In this document: positions 1 to 7,382 of the stretch, one piece after another
Layout of the letters: every line of letters begins with the position of its first letter
How positions within the stretch are numbered: the first letter of the stretch is position 1
From: Bacillus sp. OK048
GTDB taxonomy: Bacteria; Bacillota; Bacilli; Bacillales; Cytobacillaceae
Assembly (NCBI RefSeq): GCF_900103525.1
Contig: NZ_FNHN01000004.1
Location: 310,001 to 374,000 of the forward strand
Direction: 5' to 3'
Length of the DNA stretch: 64,000 nucleotides
Notes under the pieces: generated by a model
Database searches by the model: none
What the model was told of the DNA's origin: nothing
Seen by the model: only the letters and a program-made list of their open reading frames with translations
Translations under genes and position numbers: made by a program

Positions 1-349
1 AATCGGGATCCGCATTCTTATATATTTCACTCATATAGCGAATACCTAATACGGGGTCTACCCCATTTTCATCTAATGAAAATTCCCAATCTACGTGCGG
101 AAGCTTTGGTCGCATGGGACTGGCAGTGCCTAAACTGATTACTTCCTCTAATCCAAGAATTCTTCGGACGATGACGGAACGATGTGCCCACGGGCAGACT
201 GCAGACCATAACAGGCGATATCTTCCTGTTTCAACTGGCAGCTCCCCTTCACCAAATCCAAATGGAGTGTCAAATCTATTTTTCTGGCGCTTAAATGAAC
301 CATCTGCTTTGATTTCTGCTGCAACGCTTCCTTGCTTATTTTTTGTCAT
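1..349 (-). CDS. Glutathionyl-hydroquinone reductase-like protein (3' part beyond window)
   Basis: Reading leftwards from the ATG at 349 gives an open frame of about 116 residues that continues past base 1. A ribosome binding site (GGTGAGGTG) lies just upstream. The motif CPWAHR, with its cysteine near residue 52, is the hallmark of the xi-class glutathione transferases (YqjG/Ecm4 type) that reduce thiol-conjugated hydroquinones. This clade uses the Cys as nucleophile. Bacilli lack glutathione, so a bacillithiol or other thiol conjugate is the more likely substrate; that is inference. The putative job fits the quinone-stress genes further right. The C-terminal helical domain cannot be seen, so the call rests on the N-terminal thioredoxin fold only. 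Confidence 0.8.
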   Translation of the reverse strand, partial: MTKNKQGSVAAEIKADGSFKRQKNRFDTPFGFGEGELPVETGRYRLLWSAVCPWAHRSVIVRRILGLEEVISLGTASPMRPKLPHVDWEFSLDENGVDPVLGIRYMSEIYKNADPD

Positions 350-377
350 TATATTTACACCTCACCTTTTTTTAGCT

Positions 378-884
378 TCATTTTATATGTAATACCCGAT
401 GTTCATCATCCAAATAGACACCCTTTAGTTTCATGGCTTTTTCTTCAAGTCCATATACTTTAAAGCCTAGACTTGTATATAGCTTTTTTGCAGCCTCATT
501 CGTTGCAACCACCGATAAGTTAATTTTCTCAATCACTTCAATTGATTTTGCTTTATTAATCGCTTCTGTAAGCAAGGCCTTGCCCACACCTAATCCCTGT
601 TTCCTTGGTGTGACATACATGGCATAAATGTTCGCCCGGTGCTGTATTTTTTCCGCCTTTTCTTGCAAGAGGGTTACAACACCTATTAGCTCGTCACCCT
701 CGAAAGCCCCAAACGTATAATTCCCTTCCTCTGTGAAGTTCCGTGCAACCTGGGAGATAGGATTTTCTCTCTTTATAGCGTCTTCATAGCTAGTTAAAAA
801 TGCTTCCGGGCTTTTCTTTAAGGCTTCTAATCTTAATGCCCAATAGCTTTCAGCATCCGATGGGAGCAAAAGTTTAATTTTCAT
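378..884 (-). CDS. GNAT family N-acetyltransferase
   Basis: 168 residues, the usual size for a stand-alone GNAT domain. The acetyl-CoA binding motif A is seen as RKQGLGVG (residues 94-101) after a beta strand, and motif B as a NEAAKKLYTSLGF block near residue 129. The substrate cannot be predicted. It is one of three GNAT genes in the first 8.5 kb (others at 6.6 and 8.0 kb); they differ clearly in sequence, so they are not recent duplicates. The ATG at 884 is preceded by a modest AAGAAGG site. Confidence 0.9.
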   Translation of the reverse strand: MKIKLLLPSDAESYWALRLEALKKSPEAFLTSYEDAIKRENPISQVARNFTEEGNYTFGAFEGDELIGVVTLLQEKAEKIQHRANIYAMYVTPRKQGLGVGKALLTEAINKAKSIEVIEKINLSVVATNEAAKKLYTSLGFKVYGLEEKAMKLKGVYLDDEHRVLHIK

Positions 885-1100
885 AACTATCCAACCTTCT
901 TTTCAAATGTCTTCCTTCTATATTACTAAAATTTCAAAAAATTTGACAATAATATAAATCAGCTCAACTTGAGCAAAGAAAAAAGAGGCCTCAAGCTTTT
1001 TGACGAGTTCACTTTTGGGGTGCAAAACAATAAATCACAGGTAAAACCTCATCACTATTCACAAATTTTCCGCTAATGAATTCATAGTATATTTCACATA

Positions 1101-1136
1101 AAAAATAGCTCGGAGTTTCTCACCGAGCCGTTTTTT
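1101..1136 (-). terminator. Rho-independent terminator, probably bidirectional
   Basis: A 6-bp stem GCTCGG/CCGAGC (1108-1113 with 1123-1128) has a T tract on both sides: TTTTTTT on the plus strand after it, and AAAAAA before it, which becomes a U tract on the minus strand. It lies downstream of the minus-strand gene ending at 1188. The rest of 885-1187 shows nothing recognisable. Confidence 0.7.
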
Positions 1137-1187
1137 TATTAAATTTCTGGTTTTTTGCTAAAGTACCCGATTAAGGAAAATAGTAAT

Positions 1188-1505
1188 TTATGAATAATTT
1201 TCTTCTTTATTGCTGTAAATTTCATAAGCAAAATATCCAAATAATAAACCTATTCCAGCTCCCAAACAAATTGTAGATAATAAAGTGATTGGGAAAAATA
1301 TGCTAAGAAGTATAGCAACAGCACAACCAATCATCATTCCAAGTGGTATTAGACTATCTAATAAATTTTGAGCACCTTTTGACTTTTTCTTACCCAGGGT
1401 GCCTTTCTTGTATTTATGTTTCATTCTTATAACTACAAAAACTGCAATCCCGCCCACTAGTACAACAGGTAGTAAAATACGAACAATTTCCAAAACTAAG
1501 CCCAT
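1188..1505 (-). CDS. Small integral membrane protein, unknown
   Basis: 105 residues with about three hydrophobic segments (roughly residues 5-25, 53-70 and 73-95) separated by a lysine-rich cytoplasmic-looking stretch (KHKYKKGTLGKKK). I do not recognise a family. It lies 140 bp downstream of, and in the same direction as, a membrane protein/HTH pair, so it may belong to the same small regulon. A ribosome binding site AAAGGAATG precedes the ATG. Confidence 0.6.
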   Translation of the reverse strand: MGLVLEIVRILLPVVLVGGIAVFVVIRMKHKYKKGTLGKKKSKGAQNLLDSLIPLGMMIGCAVAILLSIFFPITLLSTICLGAGIGLLFGYFAYEIYSNKEENYS

Positions 1506-1647
1506 ATTAGAACATTCCTTTCTTTCGCTTCATTAACATCTTATAAATAACTAACCTCCTTCGTTCGTTTAATAACTTCAACAAAAAGGTACGTAATCCT
1601 TTTCGGATCTACACACCCTTTAATGAAAAATTGAAAAGATTATCCCC

Positions 1648-2079
1648 TTATTCCTCGATATTTTCATCTTGTCGTTTTGTTCGTAGATTATAAATATAAA
1701 CTATTGGAATAAGACCGCAAATAAATAGTATTCCACCTATAATTACCCCATTGATTATTGTAAAGCCATCAGTAATAGATACAAAAAATCCGACAACTGT
1801 TGAAATTAAAATAAGCACAACCAGTGAAATTCTTAGACTCTTTTGCGGGTTAATTTTATTACTTTCATGGTCTGCACCAATACTCATTGATAAATATGCA
1901 GAAATAACTGTGGTTATCATAAATACAATCCATAGGGGATTTTCTCTCATTCCGTCTAACCCTTTTGTAACTAAGTCATATCCTAAAATTCCAAGAATAC
2001 CAACAGTTTGAACGATATACGCAATGCGGATGTTTTTTAAATTTTGTAATATTAAACGTTCATCTGTAATTTTTTTCAT
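1648..2079 (-). CDS. Four-TM membrane protein paired with an HTH regulator (DUF6773-like)
   Basis: 143 residues with four hydrophobic segments (about 18-35, 48-66, 82-102 and 108-130) and a charged C-terminal tail. The N-terminal block DERLILQNLKNIRIAYIVQ resembles the Bacillus membrane proteins encoded directly after small YozG-like HTH regulators. Its ATG lies 2 bp after the stop of the HTH gene, with its ribosome binding site inside that gene, so the two are translationally linked. In such pairs the membrane protein is often assumed to be the target or antagonist of the regulator. No biochemical role is known to me. Confidence 0.7.
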   Translation of the reverse strand: MKKITDERLILQNLKNIRIAYIVQTVGILGILGYDLVTKGLDGMRENPLWIVFMITTVISAYLSMSIGADHESNKINPQKSLRISLVVLILISTVVGFFVSITDGFTIINGVIIGGILFICGLIPIVYIYNLRTKRQDENIEE

Positions 2080-2081
2080 TT

Positions 2082-2285
2082 TTAATCATTCTCCTTTCCT
2101 ACCCAAAATACTTCATCTAATGTTTTATTAACTGCATAGCAAATATCCAGACACAACTTGAGGGTTGGATTATATTTTCCCTTCTCAATCAAACTAATAG
2201 TTTGCCGAGTGACACCTATCTTTTCTGCCAGTTGTTGTTGTGTCAAACTTACTTGAGTACGAGCAATCTTAACTTTATTCTCCAA
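2082..2285 (-). CDS. Small XRE-type helix-turn-helix regulator (YozG-like)
   Basis: 67 residues that are essentially one HTH domain: the segment TQQQLAEKIGVTRQTISLIE (residues 15-34) is a textbook XRE helix-turn-helix, followed by the YNPTLKLCLDICYAV block typical of the short YozG/YgzD family. The only in-frame start with a good Shine-Dalgarno (AAGGAGGG) is TTG at 2285. A perfect 15-bp inverted repeat lies about 25-65 bp upstream and is the likely operator, which suggests autoregulation of this gene and its membrane partner. Confidence 0.88.
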   Translation of the reverse strand: MENKVKIARTQVSLTQQQLAEKIGVTRQTISLIEKGKYNPTLKLCLDICYAVNKTLDEVFWVGKEND

Positions 2286-2310
2286 ATGTTGTATCCCTCC
2301 TTAAATGAAT

Positions 2311-2349
2311 TGTAACATATACATTACATAATTCAATGTATATGTTACA
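2311..2349. promoter_or_regulatory. Perfect 15-bp inverted repeat, likely operator of the HTH gene
   Basis: TGTAACATATACATT (2311-2325) and its exact complement AATGTATATGTTACA (2335-2349) flank a 9-bp spacer. Each arm is itself nearly palindromic (TGTA...TACA), so the site could hold two dimers. It lies immediately upstream of the XRE gene starting at 2285 and has no U tract, so an operator is more likely than a terminator. Confidence 0.65.
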
Positions 2350-2404
2350 TTTAGAGCGAAGTTCTTATGCAACTCCCTGACCGTTAGCTCAATAAGAAAT
2401 GCTG

Positions 2405-2566
2405 CTAAAAATGGGGCTCGAAAATCTTGCAACCATTAGTTAAAAAATCACGTTCTTTGTTGTTCCATAATTGAATCGAAAGCTGACGTAATTCCGTAAT
2501 TGTTACACCAAAATTATAACTAAAGAGTGATTGATTTAATATTTTCAAAATTCCATACTTGTCCAT
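2405..2566 (-). pseudogene. Possible gene fragment, unrecognised
   Basis: A 53-codon open frame with an amphipathic, protein-like composition (motif TITELRQLSIQLWNNKERDF near residues 22-41) but no ribosome binding site before its ATG. Length alone is close to what chance allows in AT-rich DNA. If real it is a decayed remnant. I do not recognise a family. Confidence 0.25.
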
Positions 2567-2625
2567 TTCAGATTTATCATCATTCCATAATATATATAGA
2601 ATCTATAAAGAGGTGGTGATACATT

Positions 2626-2736
2626 ATGTCAAACCAAGGCGGATATAGCGGTGGATCTAGAATGAATTTCGTTCTAATCGTGGTTCTATTCATTCTTTTA
2701 GTTATTGTTGGTGCAAGTTTCATGAGCGGGTACTAA
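2626..2736 (+). CDS. YjcZ-family sporulation mini-protein
   Basis: 36 residues: a short Gly/Ser-rich head (MSNQGGYSGGSR) followed by one hydrophobic helix ending in FMSGY. This is the layout of the YjcZ/SscA family, small spore-associated membrane peptides expressed late in sporulation. The ribosome binding site AGAGGTGGTG precedes the ATG, and a strong terminator follows at 2783. A second member lies at 5411. Confidence 0.9.
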   Translation: MSNQGGYSGGSRMNFVLIVVLFILLVIVGASFMSGY

Positions 2737-2782
2737 CCTTGTAAAAGAATCACAGAACAAAACACACTACTTCTTTAGTGTA

Positions 2783-2818
2783 TAGAAGCGTCAACCGACG
2801 CTTCTATTTTCTTTTTTA
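2783..2818 (+). terminator. Terminator of the YjcZ gene
   Basis: A 10-bp perfect stem (TAGAAGCGTC, 2783-2792, with GACGCTTCTA, 2797-2806) with a 4-base loop is followed by TTTTCTTTTTT. Confidence 0.85.
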
Positions 2819-2876
2819 ATCTCTTTATCCACATTAAGTTTTTATTAAGAAGAAAAAAGCGACTCATTCTGATTTT

Positions 2877-3266
2877 TCAATCAGCATTGGATTTGAGCTT
2901 TTTAAAAAAGCGATTAAAAAAAGGGCTGATTTCTTTAATTATTGGTTTAAATTGTTTAGATGTTGTAGCAAACATATCAATCGTTTCCATAAGCAATTCA
3001 AGATCGACTTTTTGTAGAGTATTTTCTATCTGGTTTACAGTGGTGTGAGATTTCTTTTCTGGCACTTTTCTCCTATTCCCCAATAGCCAATCATCGAACC
3101 CATATGATTTCCTAACGAAATTGGAATTGTTTTTTTGTTCGGACCTGACTTGTGAATGATCGTCGTTTTCATCTAAGAGGTCTCCCTGTTTACTGTTTCT
3201 AAACATTAATCTTGTAAATCGGTCATTTTCTCCATTCGGTTTATGATCTTTAACGTTCTCTGCCAA
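2877..3266 (-). CDS. Hypothetical protein
   Basis: 129 residues from a TTG start at 3266, chosen because AGGAGGG lies 8 bp upstream; a GTG at 3275 would abut the site. The N-terminal half is polar and probably disordered (rich in N, D, K and R). The C-terminal third is helical (ELLMETIDMFATTSKQF near residue 90) and ends in a basic RFFKKLK motif. No signal peptide or membrane segment is visible. I do not recognise it. The composition is compatible with a spore-coat or cytosolic accessory protein, but nothing in the context proves that. Confidence 0.6.
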   Translation of the reverse strand: MAENVKDHKPNGENDRFTRLMFRNSKQGDLLDENDDHSQVRSEQKNNSNFVRKSYGFDDWLLGNRRKVPEKKSHTTVNQIENTLQKVDLELLMETIDMFATTSKQFKPIIKEISPFFNRFFKKLKSNAD

Positions 3267-3438
3267 TAACTTCACCCTCCTAATTTCTTTACCATAAACT
3301 ATGAATGGAGTTTTCCCAGGGTGTGGACAATATTATGAATAAAAATAAAGACGTTTTGGTTAATTGTCTAAGCTATTTCTTAAATTTTTCATATTATTAT
3401 TTAGACTGTTGGATATTCATAATTTGCCTTCCTCTTTT

Positions 3439-3468
3439 GAAGCATCTTTTAGATGCTTCCTTTTTTTT
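3439..3468 (+). terminator. Terminator-like hairpin without an obvious gene
   Basis: GAAGCATCT/AGATGCTTC (3439-3447 with 3451-3459), then CTTTTTTTT. No convincing plus-strand gene precedes it. Apart from this hairpin I see nothing clear in 3267-3607. Confidence 0.5.
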
Positions 3469-3607
3469 CGCAATATAAGTCAAATGCAAAATAAAGCGGA
3501 ATGAATAAGCCCTCTCCTACAACAAACCTCACCCGTTACTTCAATAAAAATGCTTTACTCTTTATTCATGTAACGCACCCGTGTAGTCGGGGTATGTTTT
3601 TTAATGT

Positions 3608-4057
3608 TTAAACTCCAAACTGTTTAAAATGATGGTCAAGGTGCTTGTATATTCCTTTACCCCATTGCTCAGAAGTAAGCTTTCCAAAAAAAGGATGCGG
3701 ATGAGTTGTGCACTTCTCTGGTCCGTTATTTTGGAATGTGATAATTTTTTGTTTAAGCTTTTCTTTTTCTGCGTCAAATTCTCTATCATCTGCAATCAAA
3801 ATGGTTGGAATAGTAGACATATTATGGGGCAATGTCTTGTCATTGTAAATGATTTGTTTTGCAAACCTCCCTACTATTATTCCTAACCAACTCCTTGGTG
3901 GAAAAGAATTTCCCATTGCAATGTCTTGGAAAGATGAACAGTGCGCTAGCATTTGGGCAACATCCATTTTTCCCCATTGCGGTTGTGAATTTGGACTCAA
4001 TTTGTCAATACGCTTTAAAACTTCTGCTGTATGCATATGATTAAAAATATTTTTCAT
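3608..4057 (-). CDS. DUF1569 / DinB-like domain protein
   Basis: 149 residues. The segments WGKMDVAQMLAHCSSFQD (about 28-45) and, at the C-terminus, HPFFGKLTSEQWGKGIYKH followed by LDHHFKQFGV match the DUF1569 family, a member of the DinB-like four-helix metalloprotein superfamily. The His in AHC and those near the end are candidate metal ligands. DinB-like proteins often transfer thiols (bacillithiol or mycothiol), so a thiol-linked role next to YtxJ and a glutaredoxin is possible but unproven. The ATG at 4057 has a GGGG-rich site about 10 bp upstream. Confidence 0.85.
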   Translation of the reverse strand: MKNIFNHMHTAEVLKRIDKLSPNSQPQWGKMDVAQMLAHCSSFQDIAMGNSFPPRSWLGIIVGRFAKQIIYNDKTLPHNMSTIPTILIADDREFDAEKEKLKQKIITFQNNGPEKCTTHPHPFFGKLTSEQWGKGIYKHLDHHFKQFGV

Positions 4058-4225
4058 TAGTGCATATCCCCTTTAATTATAATGAGTCAACCTTCTTAAC
4101 TTATTTGGTCCGATTACTGAACAAGCATGGATGGAGAACACCGATTTAGCCACAAACTTAACTTTTTTATATACCATCTCCCGTCTCCTGGTCAATCTCG
4201 AAGGGATAGGTTACTTTTGGCGCAC

Positions 4226-4254
4226 TAAAAAAGCCATGACTTTACATCATGACT
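4226..4254 (-). terminator. Terminator of ytxJ-glutaredoxin pair
   Basis: On the minus strand AGTCATGA pairs with TCATGGCT over 8 bp (one G-U pair), followed by TTTTTT. It lies directly after the stop of the glutaredoxin gene. Confidence 0.65.
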
Positions 4255-4264
4255 TTGACTAACT

Positions 4265-4504
4265 TTACTTTTCAATTGTTTCTAGAAGTTCTTTTAATTC
4301 GGGATTAAAGCCTTTAATTGCTTTATCTCCAACTACGGTAACAGGTACACCCATAAAGCCAAATTTTTCGACTTCCTGTTGATATTCCACACTTGACATT
4401 ACGTCTCTTACTTCAAATGGAATTTTTTCCTCTTCTAGCATTTGTTTAACATAGTTGCATTCTACACAACCAGGCGTGGAATAAACGATGACTTGTTTGC
4501 TCAT
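4265..4504 (-). CDS. Glutaredoxin family protein
   Basis: 79 residues from the ATG at 4504, which has AAGGAGG about 10 bp upstream and overlaps the stop of ytxJ as ATGA; a longer frame starting at 4561 lacks such a site. It is a thioredoxin fold with a CVEC redox centre (Cys 13 and 16) and a GVPVTVV cis-proline motif. It is the size of NrdH/Grx-like proteins. Translational coupling to ytxJ suggests the two act together in thiol-disulfide or bacillithiol-disulfide exchange. Confidence 0.88.
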   Translation of the reverse strand: MSKQVIVYSTPGCVECNYVKQMLEEEKIPFEVRDVMSSVEYQQEVEKFGFMGVPVTVVGDKAIKGFNPELKELLETIEK

Positions 4505-4833
4505 GCGTTCAGAGCCTCCTTGATCGAATCTCTTGTAATTTTCCAATGAGAAGTATTCCAAGAAACTTTTCCATCATCAAATAGCAAGATTTGTGGAGAT
4601 TCATGTTTAATTTCAAATTCTTCAGCAATATGATTTGATACAGGCCGATCTTCTATTACCAAGACCATTGCAGCAGAAGTCGTTTCATTTTCATTAACAA
4701 ATGAATGAAATTCTTCATTCGCTTTGGCACTGATTGGGCAAGTTGTACTATGTTTTAATAGCAAATGTTTCCCAGGTTGTTGAACAAATTCATTTAATTC
4801 TTCAATACTTTTAAGTTGTTTTATTGACATCAT
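4501..4833 (-). CDS. ytxJ: Bacillithiol-system redox-active protein YtxJ
   Basis: 110 residues with a thioredoxin-like fold and a single-cysteine active site in STTCPIS (Cys near residue 32), the signature of the YtxJ bacilliredoxin-like family (DUF2847). The protein is expected to reduce mixed disulfides between bacillithiol and proteins in the cytoplasm. It forms an operon with the glutaredoxin gene, overlapping by 4 bp. Start is ATG at 4833 or 4830; the upstream AGGATGG site does not decide between them. Confidence 0.88.
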   Translation of the reverse strand: MMSIKQLKSIEELNEFVQQPGKHLLLKHSTTCPISAKANEEFHSFVNENETTSAAMVLVIEDRPVSNHIAEEFEIKHESPQILLFDDGKVSWNTSHWKITRDSIKEALNA

Positions 4834-5207
4834 CTACACCATCCTGCTTTTCAATATAATATTTTCGTTCATAAATTTATCATAAAGGAAGATACTTTAC
4901 TAATGATGTGACTCGTCCACATAGGAACAACCCTATTAACAAAAACATATGTCTATTGTAAAACACTGCTATTAAAAGGATTATGAGTTGATGACAAAAT
5001 TACAATTACGAAAAATTTCCATTTTAGTACTTTCTTTAAGGCTTGTTTCTAAGAGATTGTTGCTTTGAAAACGAAAACTGTTGAAGGTTGATTGGAACGG
5101 ATTGCGAGACCCCTTTAATTATTGTACTAGTGTTAATGCATTTTTATATCGTGGGTTTTATTTACTATTTCTTTATATGTACCTATGCGTACAAAAGATA
5201 AAAATAA
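4834..5207. other. Intergenic stretch, no supported gene
   Basis: No frame with a convincing ribosome binding site and no clear RNA element was seen. A 25-codon basic-hydrophobic frame near 4993 is at chance level. Confidence 0.5.
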
Positions 5208-5228
5208 AAAAGCCCTTTTTAGGGGCTT
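5208..5228 (-). terminator. Minus-strand terminator
   Basis: On the minus strand AAGCCCCTAAAAAGGGCTT is followed by TTTTTATTTTTATC. It sits just behind the putative 20-residue mini-gene at 5240-5302. Confidence 0.65.
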
Positions 5229-5239
5229 GACTTTAATAA

Positions 5240-5302
5240 TCAGCACTTGTCCCATTCAGTTTTATTCTGAGTGCATATGTTATTATTAAGCCAGCCAGAC
5301 AT
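5240..5302 (-). CDS. Putative 20-residue peptide with perfect ribosome binding site
   Basis: On the minus strand GGAGGT (5316-5311) lies 8 bp before an ATG that opens a 20-codon frame ending in TGA. A terminator follows within 15 bp. The product begins MSGWLNN and ends with Cys, with a second Cys at residue 10. Upstream there is a TTGACT -35-like hexamer near 5376-5381 and a hairpin (5323-5345) just ahead of the ribosome binding site. I do not recognise the peptide. The site, start and terminator together support it, but the length gives no coding statistics. Confidence 0.4.
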   Translation of the reverse strand: MSGWLNNNICTQNKTEWDKC

Positions 5303-5322
5303 ATATAATTACCTCCGAAAAG

Positions 5323-5353
5323 GCGTTTGCATGTATTGCAGACGCTTTTTTAT
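5323..5353 (+). terminator. Hairpin with U tract on the plus strand
   Basis: GCGT-T-TGCA pairs with TGCA-G-ACGC (5323-5345) and is followed by TTTTTTATTTTT on the plus strand. On the minus strand the same hairpin lies in the leader of the 20-residue frame. It could be a plus-strand terminator, a leader hairpin, or both. Confidence 0.55.
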
Positions 5354-5410
5354 TTTTAGAAATTGTTTAAGCAAAGTCAATTGACATAAGAATAGTTGGG
5401 GGTGCTATAT

Positions 5411-5500
5411 ATGGGTGATGGAATGGGAAGTGGTTTTGCGTTAATCGTTGTATTGTTCATTCTACTGATCATTGTCGGAACTTCTTTCATGAGCTACTAA
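5411..5500 (+). CDS. YjcZ-family sporulation mini-protein (second copy)
   Basis: 29 residues: MGDGMGSGF followed by a hydrophobic helix and the ending SFMSY. It shares the LIVVLFILLIIVG-type core with the copy at 2626 and belongs to the YjcZ/SscA family. A GGGGGTG site precedes the ATG. It is followed within 10 bp by a 12-bp inverted repeat and then by another mini-frame at 5581, so the region may be a cluster of late-sporulation peptides. Confidence 0.88.
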   Translation: MGDGMGSGFALIVVLFILLIIVGTSFMSY

Positions 5501-5507
5501 AATGCAC

Positions 5508-5547
5508 AGAACAAAGGGCCAGGTTAAGTTAATCTGCCCTTTGTTCT
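5508..5547 (+). terminator. 12-bp inverted repeat after YjcZ gene, terminator-like without U tract
   Basis: AGAACAAAGGGC (5508-5519) and its exact complement GCCCTTTGTTCT (5536-5547) enclose a 16-base loop. No T run follows, so if it terminates it does so weakly, which would let transcription continue into the frame at 5581. Confidence 0.5.
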
Positions 5548-5580
5548 AGAGACTTCTGAAATGAAAGGAGGATGAAGCAA

Positions 5581-5673
5581 ATGCCATTTAATCGAAGAGA
5601 TCAGTTTTTACTGACGACTTTAGAAGAAGAAGGTTTTTCCCCTTTTTTCCATTCCCCCCTTTTTCCCTTTTGA
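5581..5673 (+). CDS. Putative 30-residue peptide
   Basis: AAAGGAGG lies 9 bp before an ATG opening a 30-codon frame. The product starts MPFNRRDQFLLTTLEEEG and ends in an aromatic/proline-rich tail (FSPFFHSPLFPF). It is downstream of, and on the same strand as, the YjcZ gene at 5411. I know no family for it. The strong ribosome binding site is the main support. Confidence 0.45.
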   Translation: MPFNRRDQFLLTTLEEEGFSPFFHSPLFPF

Positions 5674-5830
5674 ATTCGAAAGAAAAAAGCGATCTTCGTT
5701 ATTAATGTATCGCACCCTTTTAGCTTAAGTACATCGCTTCACAAACTTTGCTCTGTTACTGGAGTCCTGCCCTAATTTGCAATAGGGTTGGGTATCAGAA
5801 AATAAGAGTCAATTAGTATTATCAAGGATG

Positions 5831-5866
5831 AAAAAAGGTGCACTATCCTTCTTGATTAGATGCACC
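5831..5866 (-). terminator. Terminator of lepB
   Basis: On the minus strand GGTGCA pairs with TGCACC around an 18-base loop and is followed by TTTTTT; about 33 bp after the lepB stop. Confidence 0.7.
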
Positions 5867-5898
5867 CTTAAAGCAAGAAAGATATTTGCTAGATAAAG

Positions 5899-6444
5899 TC
5901 ATTTTTTTATAATTTTAATTTCATTTATCGGATAGTAAACAATTTTCGTTGTTCCTATTACCTTCTCTAACGGAATAGCTCCAATACGACGGCTATCGTT
6001 ACTATGCCTTCTGTTATCGCCTAACACGAACAGTTGACCTTTAGGAACCGTTTCACTACCTACTGCCGTTTCCTTTAATGTAAAGGAATATGTTAGGGAC
6101 CCTTGACTGATTTTTTCCTTATAACTTTTTAGATAAGGTTCATCATATGCTTTGCCATTTACATACAAAATATCATTTTTATACTCTATCCTGTCGCCTG
6201 GAAGTCCAATTACACGTTTGATGTAATCCTTGCCGTCTGGGGCGTGAAACACAACAATATCAAATCTATTCGGTTCCCCGATTTTTGTTACAATCATACG
6301 GTCCCGGTCCTGAAGAGTAGGGTTCATTGAAGCACCATCAACAACAATGGGAGTAAAGAAAAAAGAGCGAATAATAAATGCTAATACAAGTGCACCTATT
6401 AATGATTTAATCCATTCATACGTTTCATTTTTCTTCTTTACCAT
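5899..6444 (-). CDS. lepB: Signal peptidase I
   Basis: 181 residues, the size of the single-membrane-span SipS/SipT enzymes of Gram-positive bacteria. One N-terminal membrane helix (about 13-33) is followed by the catalytic serine in GASMNPTL (Ser 39), the general-base lysine in DYIKRVIGLPGD (Lys 76) and the GDNRRHSNDSR box (142-152). It cleaves signal peptides from secreted preproteins at the outer face of the membrane. It is a single-gene unit with its own terminator. Bacilli carry several such enzymes, so this is one of a set. Confidence 0.96.
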   Translation of the reverse strand: MVKKKNETYEWIKSLIGALVLAFIIRSFFFTPIVVDGASMNPTLQDRDRMIVTKIGEPNRFDIVVFHAPDGKDYIKRVIGLPGDRIEYKNDILYVNGKAYDEPYLKSYKEKISQGSLTYSFTLKETAVGSETVPKGQLFVLGDNRRHSNDSRRIGAIPLEKVIGTTKIVYYPINEIKIIKK

Positions 6445-6515
6445 TTCTCAGCCTCCATTAATATTCTTCCAAATTATACCCTCATTTTACCATATGTAAG
6501 TAGAATATTTATCAC

Positions 6516-6561
6516 TTTTTCTTCAGCTAACCTTCCCCGATAGTTCAATAACAAAAAAGCG
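6516..6561. repeat. Dispersed intergenic repeat, copy 1
   Basis: The stretch beginning TTTTTCTTCAGCTAACCT and ending GTTCAATAACAAAAAAGCG closely matches 15226-15270 (TTTTTCTTCAACTAACCT...GTTCAAATAAAAAAAG). Both lie between genes. The function is unknown; it may be a decayed short repeat family. Confidence 0.5.
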
Positions 6562-6619
6562 TTACCTATTCACCCAAGAGCTTTATAATGCTAACTTTTT
6601 TCTAAAAGCCCAAATAACA

Positions 6620-7072
6620 TTATTTTTTGGAAATCCATTCATATTGAATATCTGGTAAATTTTCTTCATTTTCATGTCCTCTACTTATGATTTCAAACCC
6701 ATGGTTTTCATAAAACCGTTGTGCTTTTTCATTTACTTCAAATGTGTACAATGTCAATTTCCCACTTGATTGTGCTTTTGCTTTTTCTAGTAATGTCCGA
6801 CCTATACTGATCCCTTGGTACTCTAGATGAATATATAGTTGGCTTATTTCCCTATCGTTATAGGCAATCATTCCAACAACTTCTTCACCAATTAACGCTA
6901 AATCTATTTGAAACTGTTCAGGTAATATATGATTTAAAAAATATAAGTGATTTTCAAAGTCGTGAATTTCTTTTTGGCCAATAGCCTGTTCCTTACTATC
7001 TCGCCACATATCCACTGTTTGTTCTGCGTATTTAGAGCTATACGGAGTAATTCTGATGTTATATTGTTTCAT
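6620..7072 (-). CDS. GNAT family N-acetyltransferase
   Basis: 150 residues. GNAT motif A appears as QGISIGRTLLEKAK (about 86-99), with the usual Q/R-x-x-G-x-G replaced by Q-G-I-S-I-G, and motif B as NEKAQRFYENHGFE. AGGAGG lies just upstream of the ATG. The acceptor substrate is not predictable. It stands alone between lepB and a small membrane protein. Confidence 0.9.
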   Translation of the reverse strand: MKQYNIRITPYSSKYAEQTVDMWRDSKEQAIGQKEIHDFENHLYFLNHILPEQFQIDLALIGEEVVGMIAYNDREISQLYIHLEYQGISIGRTLLEKAKAQSSGKLTLYTFEVNEKAQRFYENHGFEIISRGHENEENLPDIQYEWISKK

Positions 7073-7172
7073 GCTATGCCTCCTAAGAATTCGTTACTAT
7101 ACCCTTGCAATGATAGTCGCCAAGACTACCCATTTACCTATATTAGGATTTTCTTCCACACAATTAGCCACT

Positions 7173-7382
7173 TTATTTTTTTCTATTACGGACGCTCGAA
7201 GTGATAAACAACAATATAAATATAAATGCCAATATTAGTGGGAATAAGGTTAAAATCCAAGATACTGTAGATATTTCGCCACTTCCTATTGGACCAACCT
7301 TTGGGCGATTCAATTGATAAATATTAAAAATAAATAACGCTATAAGGAAAATTGAACCTAAAAAAAATACATTTTTTCTCAC
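7173..7382 (-). CDS. Small two-TM membrane protein
   Basis: 69 residues from a GTG start with AGGTGGG 6 bp upstream. Two hydrophobic segments (about 5-22 and 41-62) flank a short loop, and the C-terminus is basic (RNRKK). No recognised family. Confidence 0.6.
   Translation of the reverse strand: MRKNVFFLGSIFLIALFIFNIYQLNRPKVGPIGSGEISTVSWILTLFPLILAFIFILLFITSSVRNRKK

Noticed and set aside
3336-3480. Plus-strand frame ahead of the hairpin at 3439
   Set aside because: No ribosome binding site and a low-complexity, mostly aromatic translation; it also reads through the hairpin.
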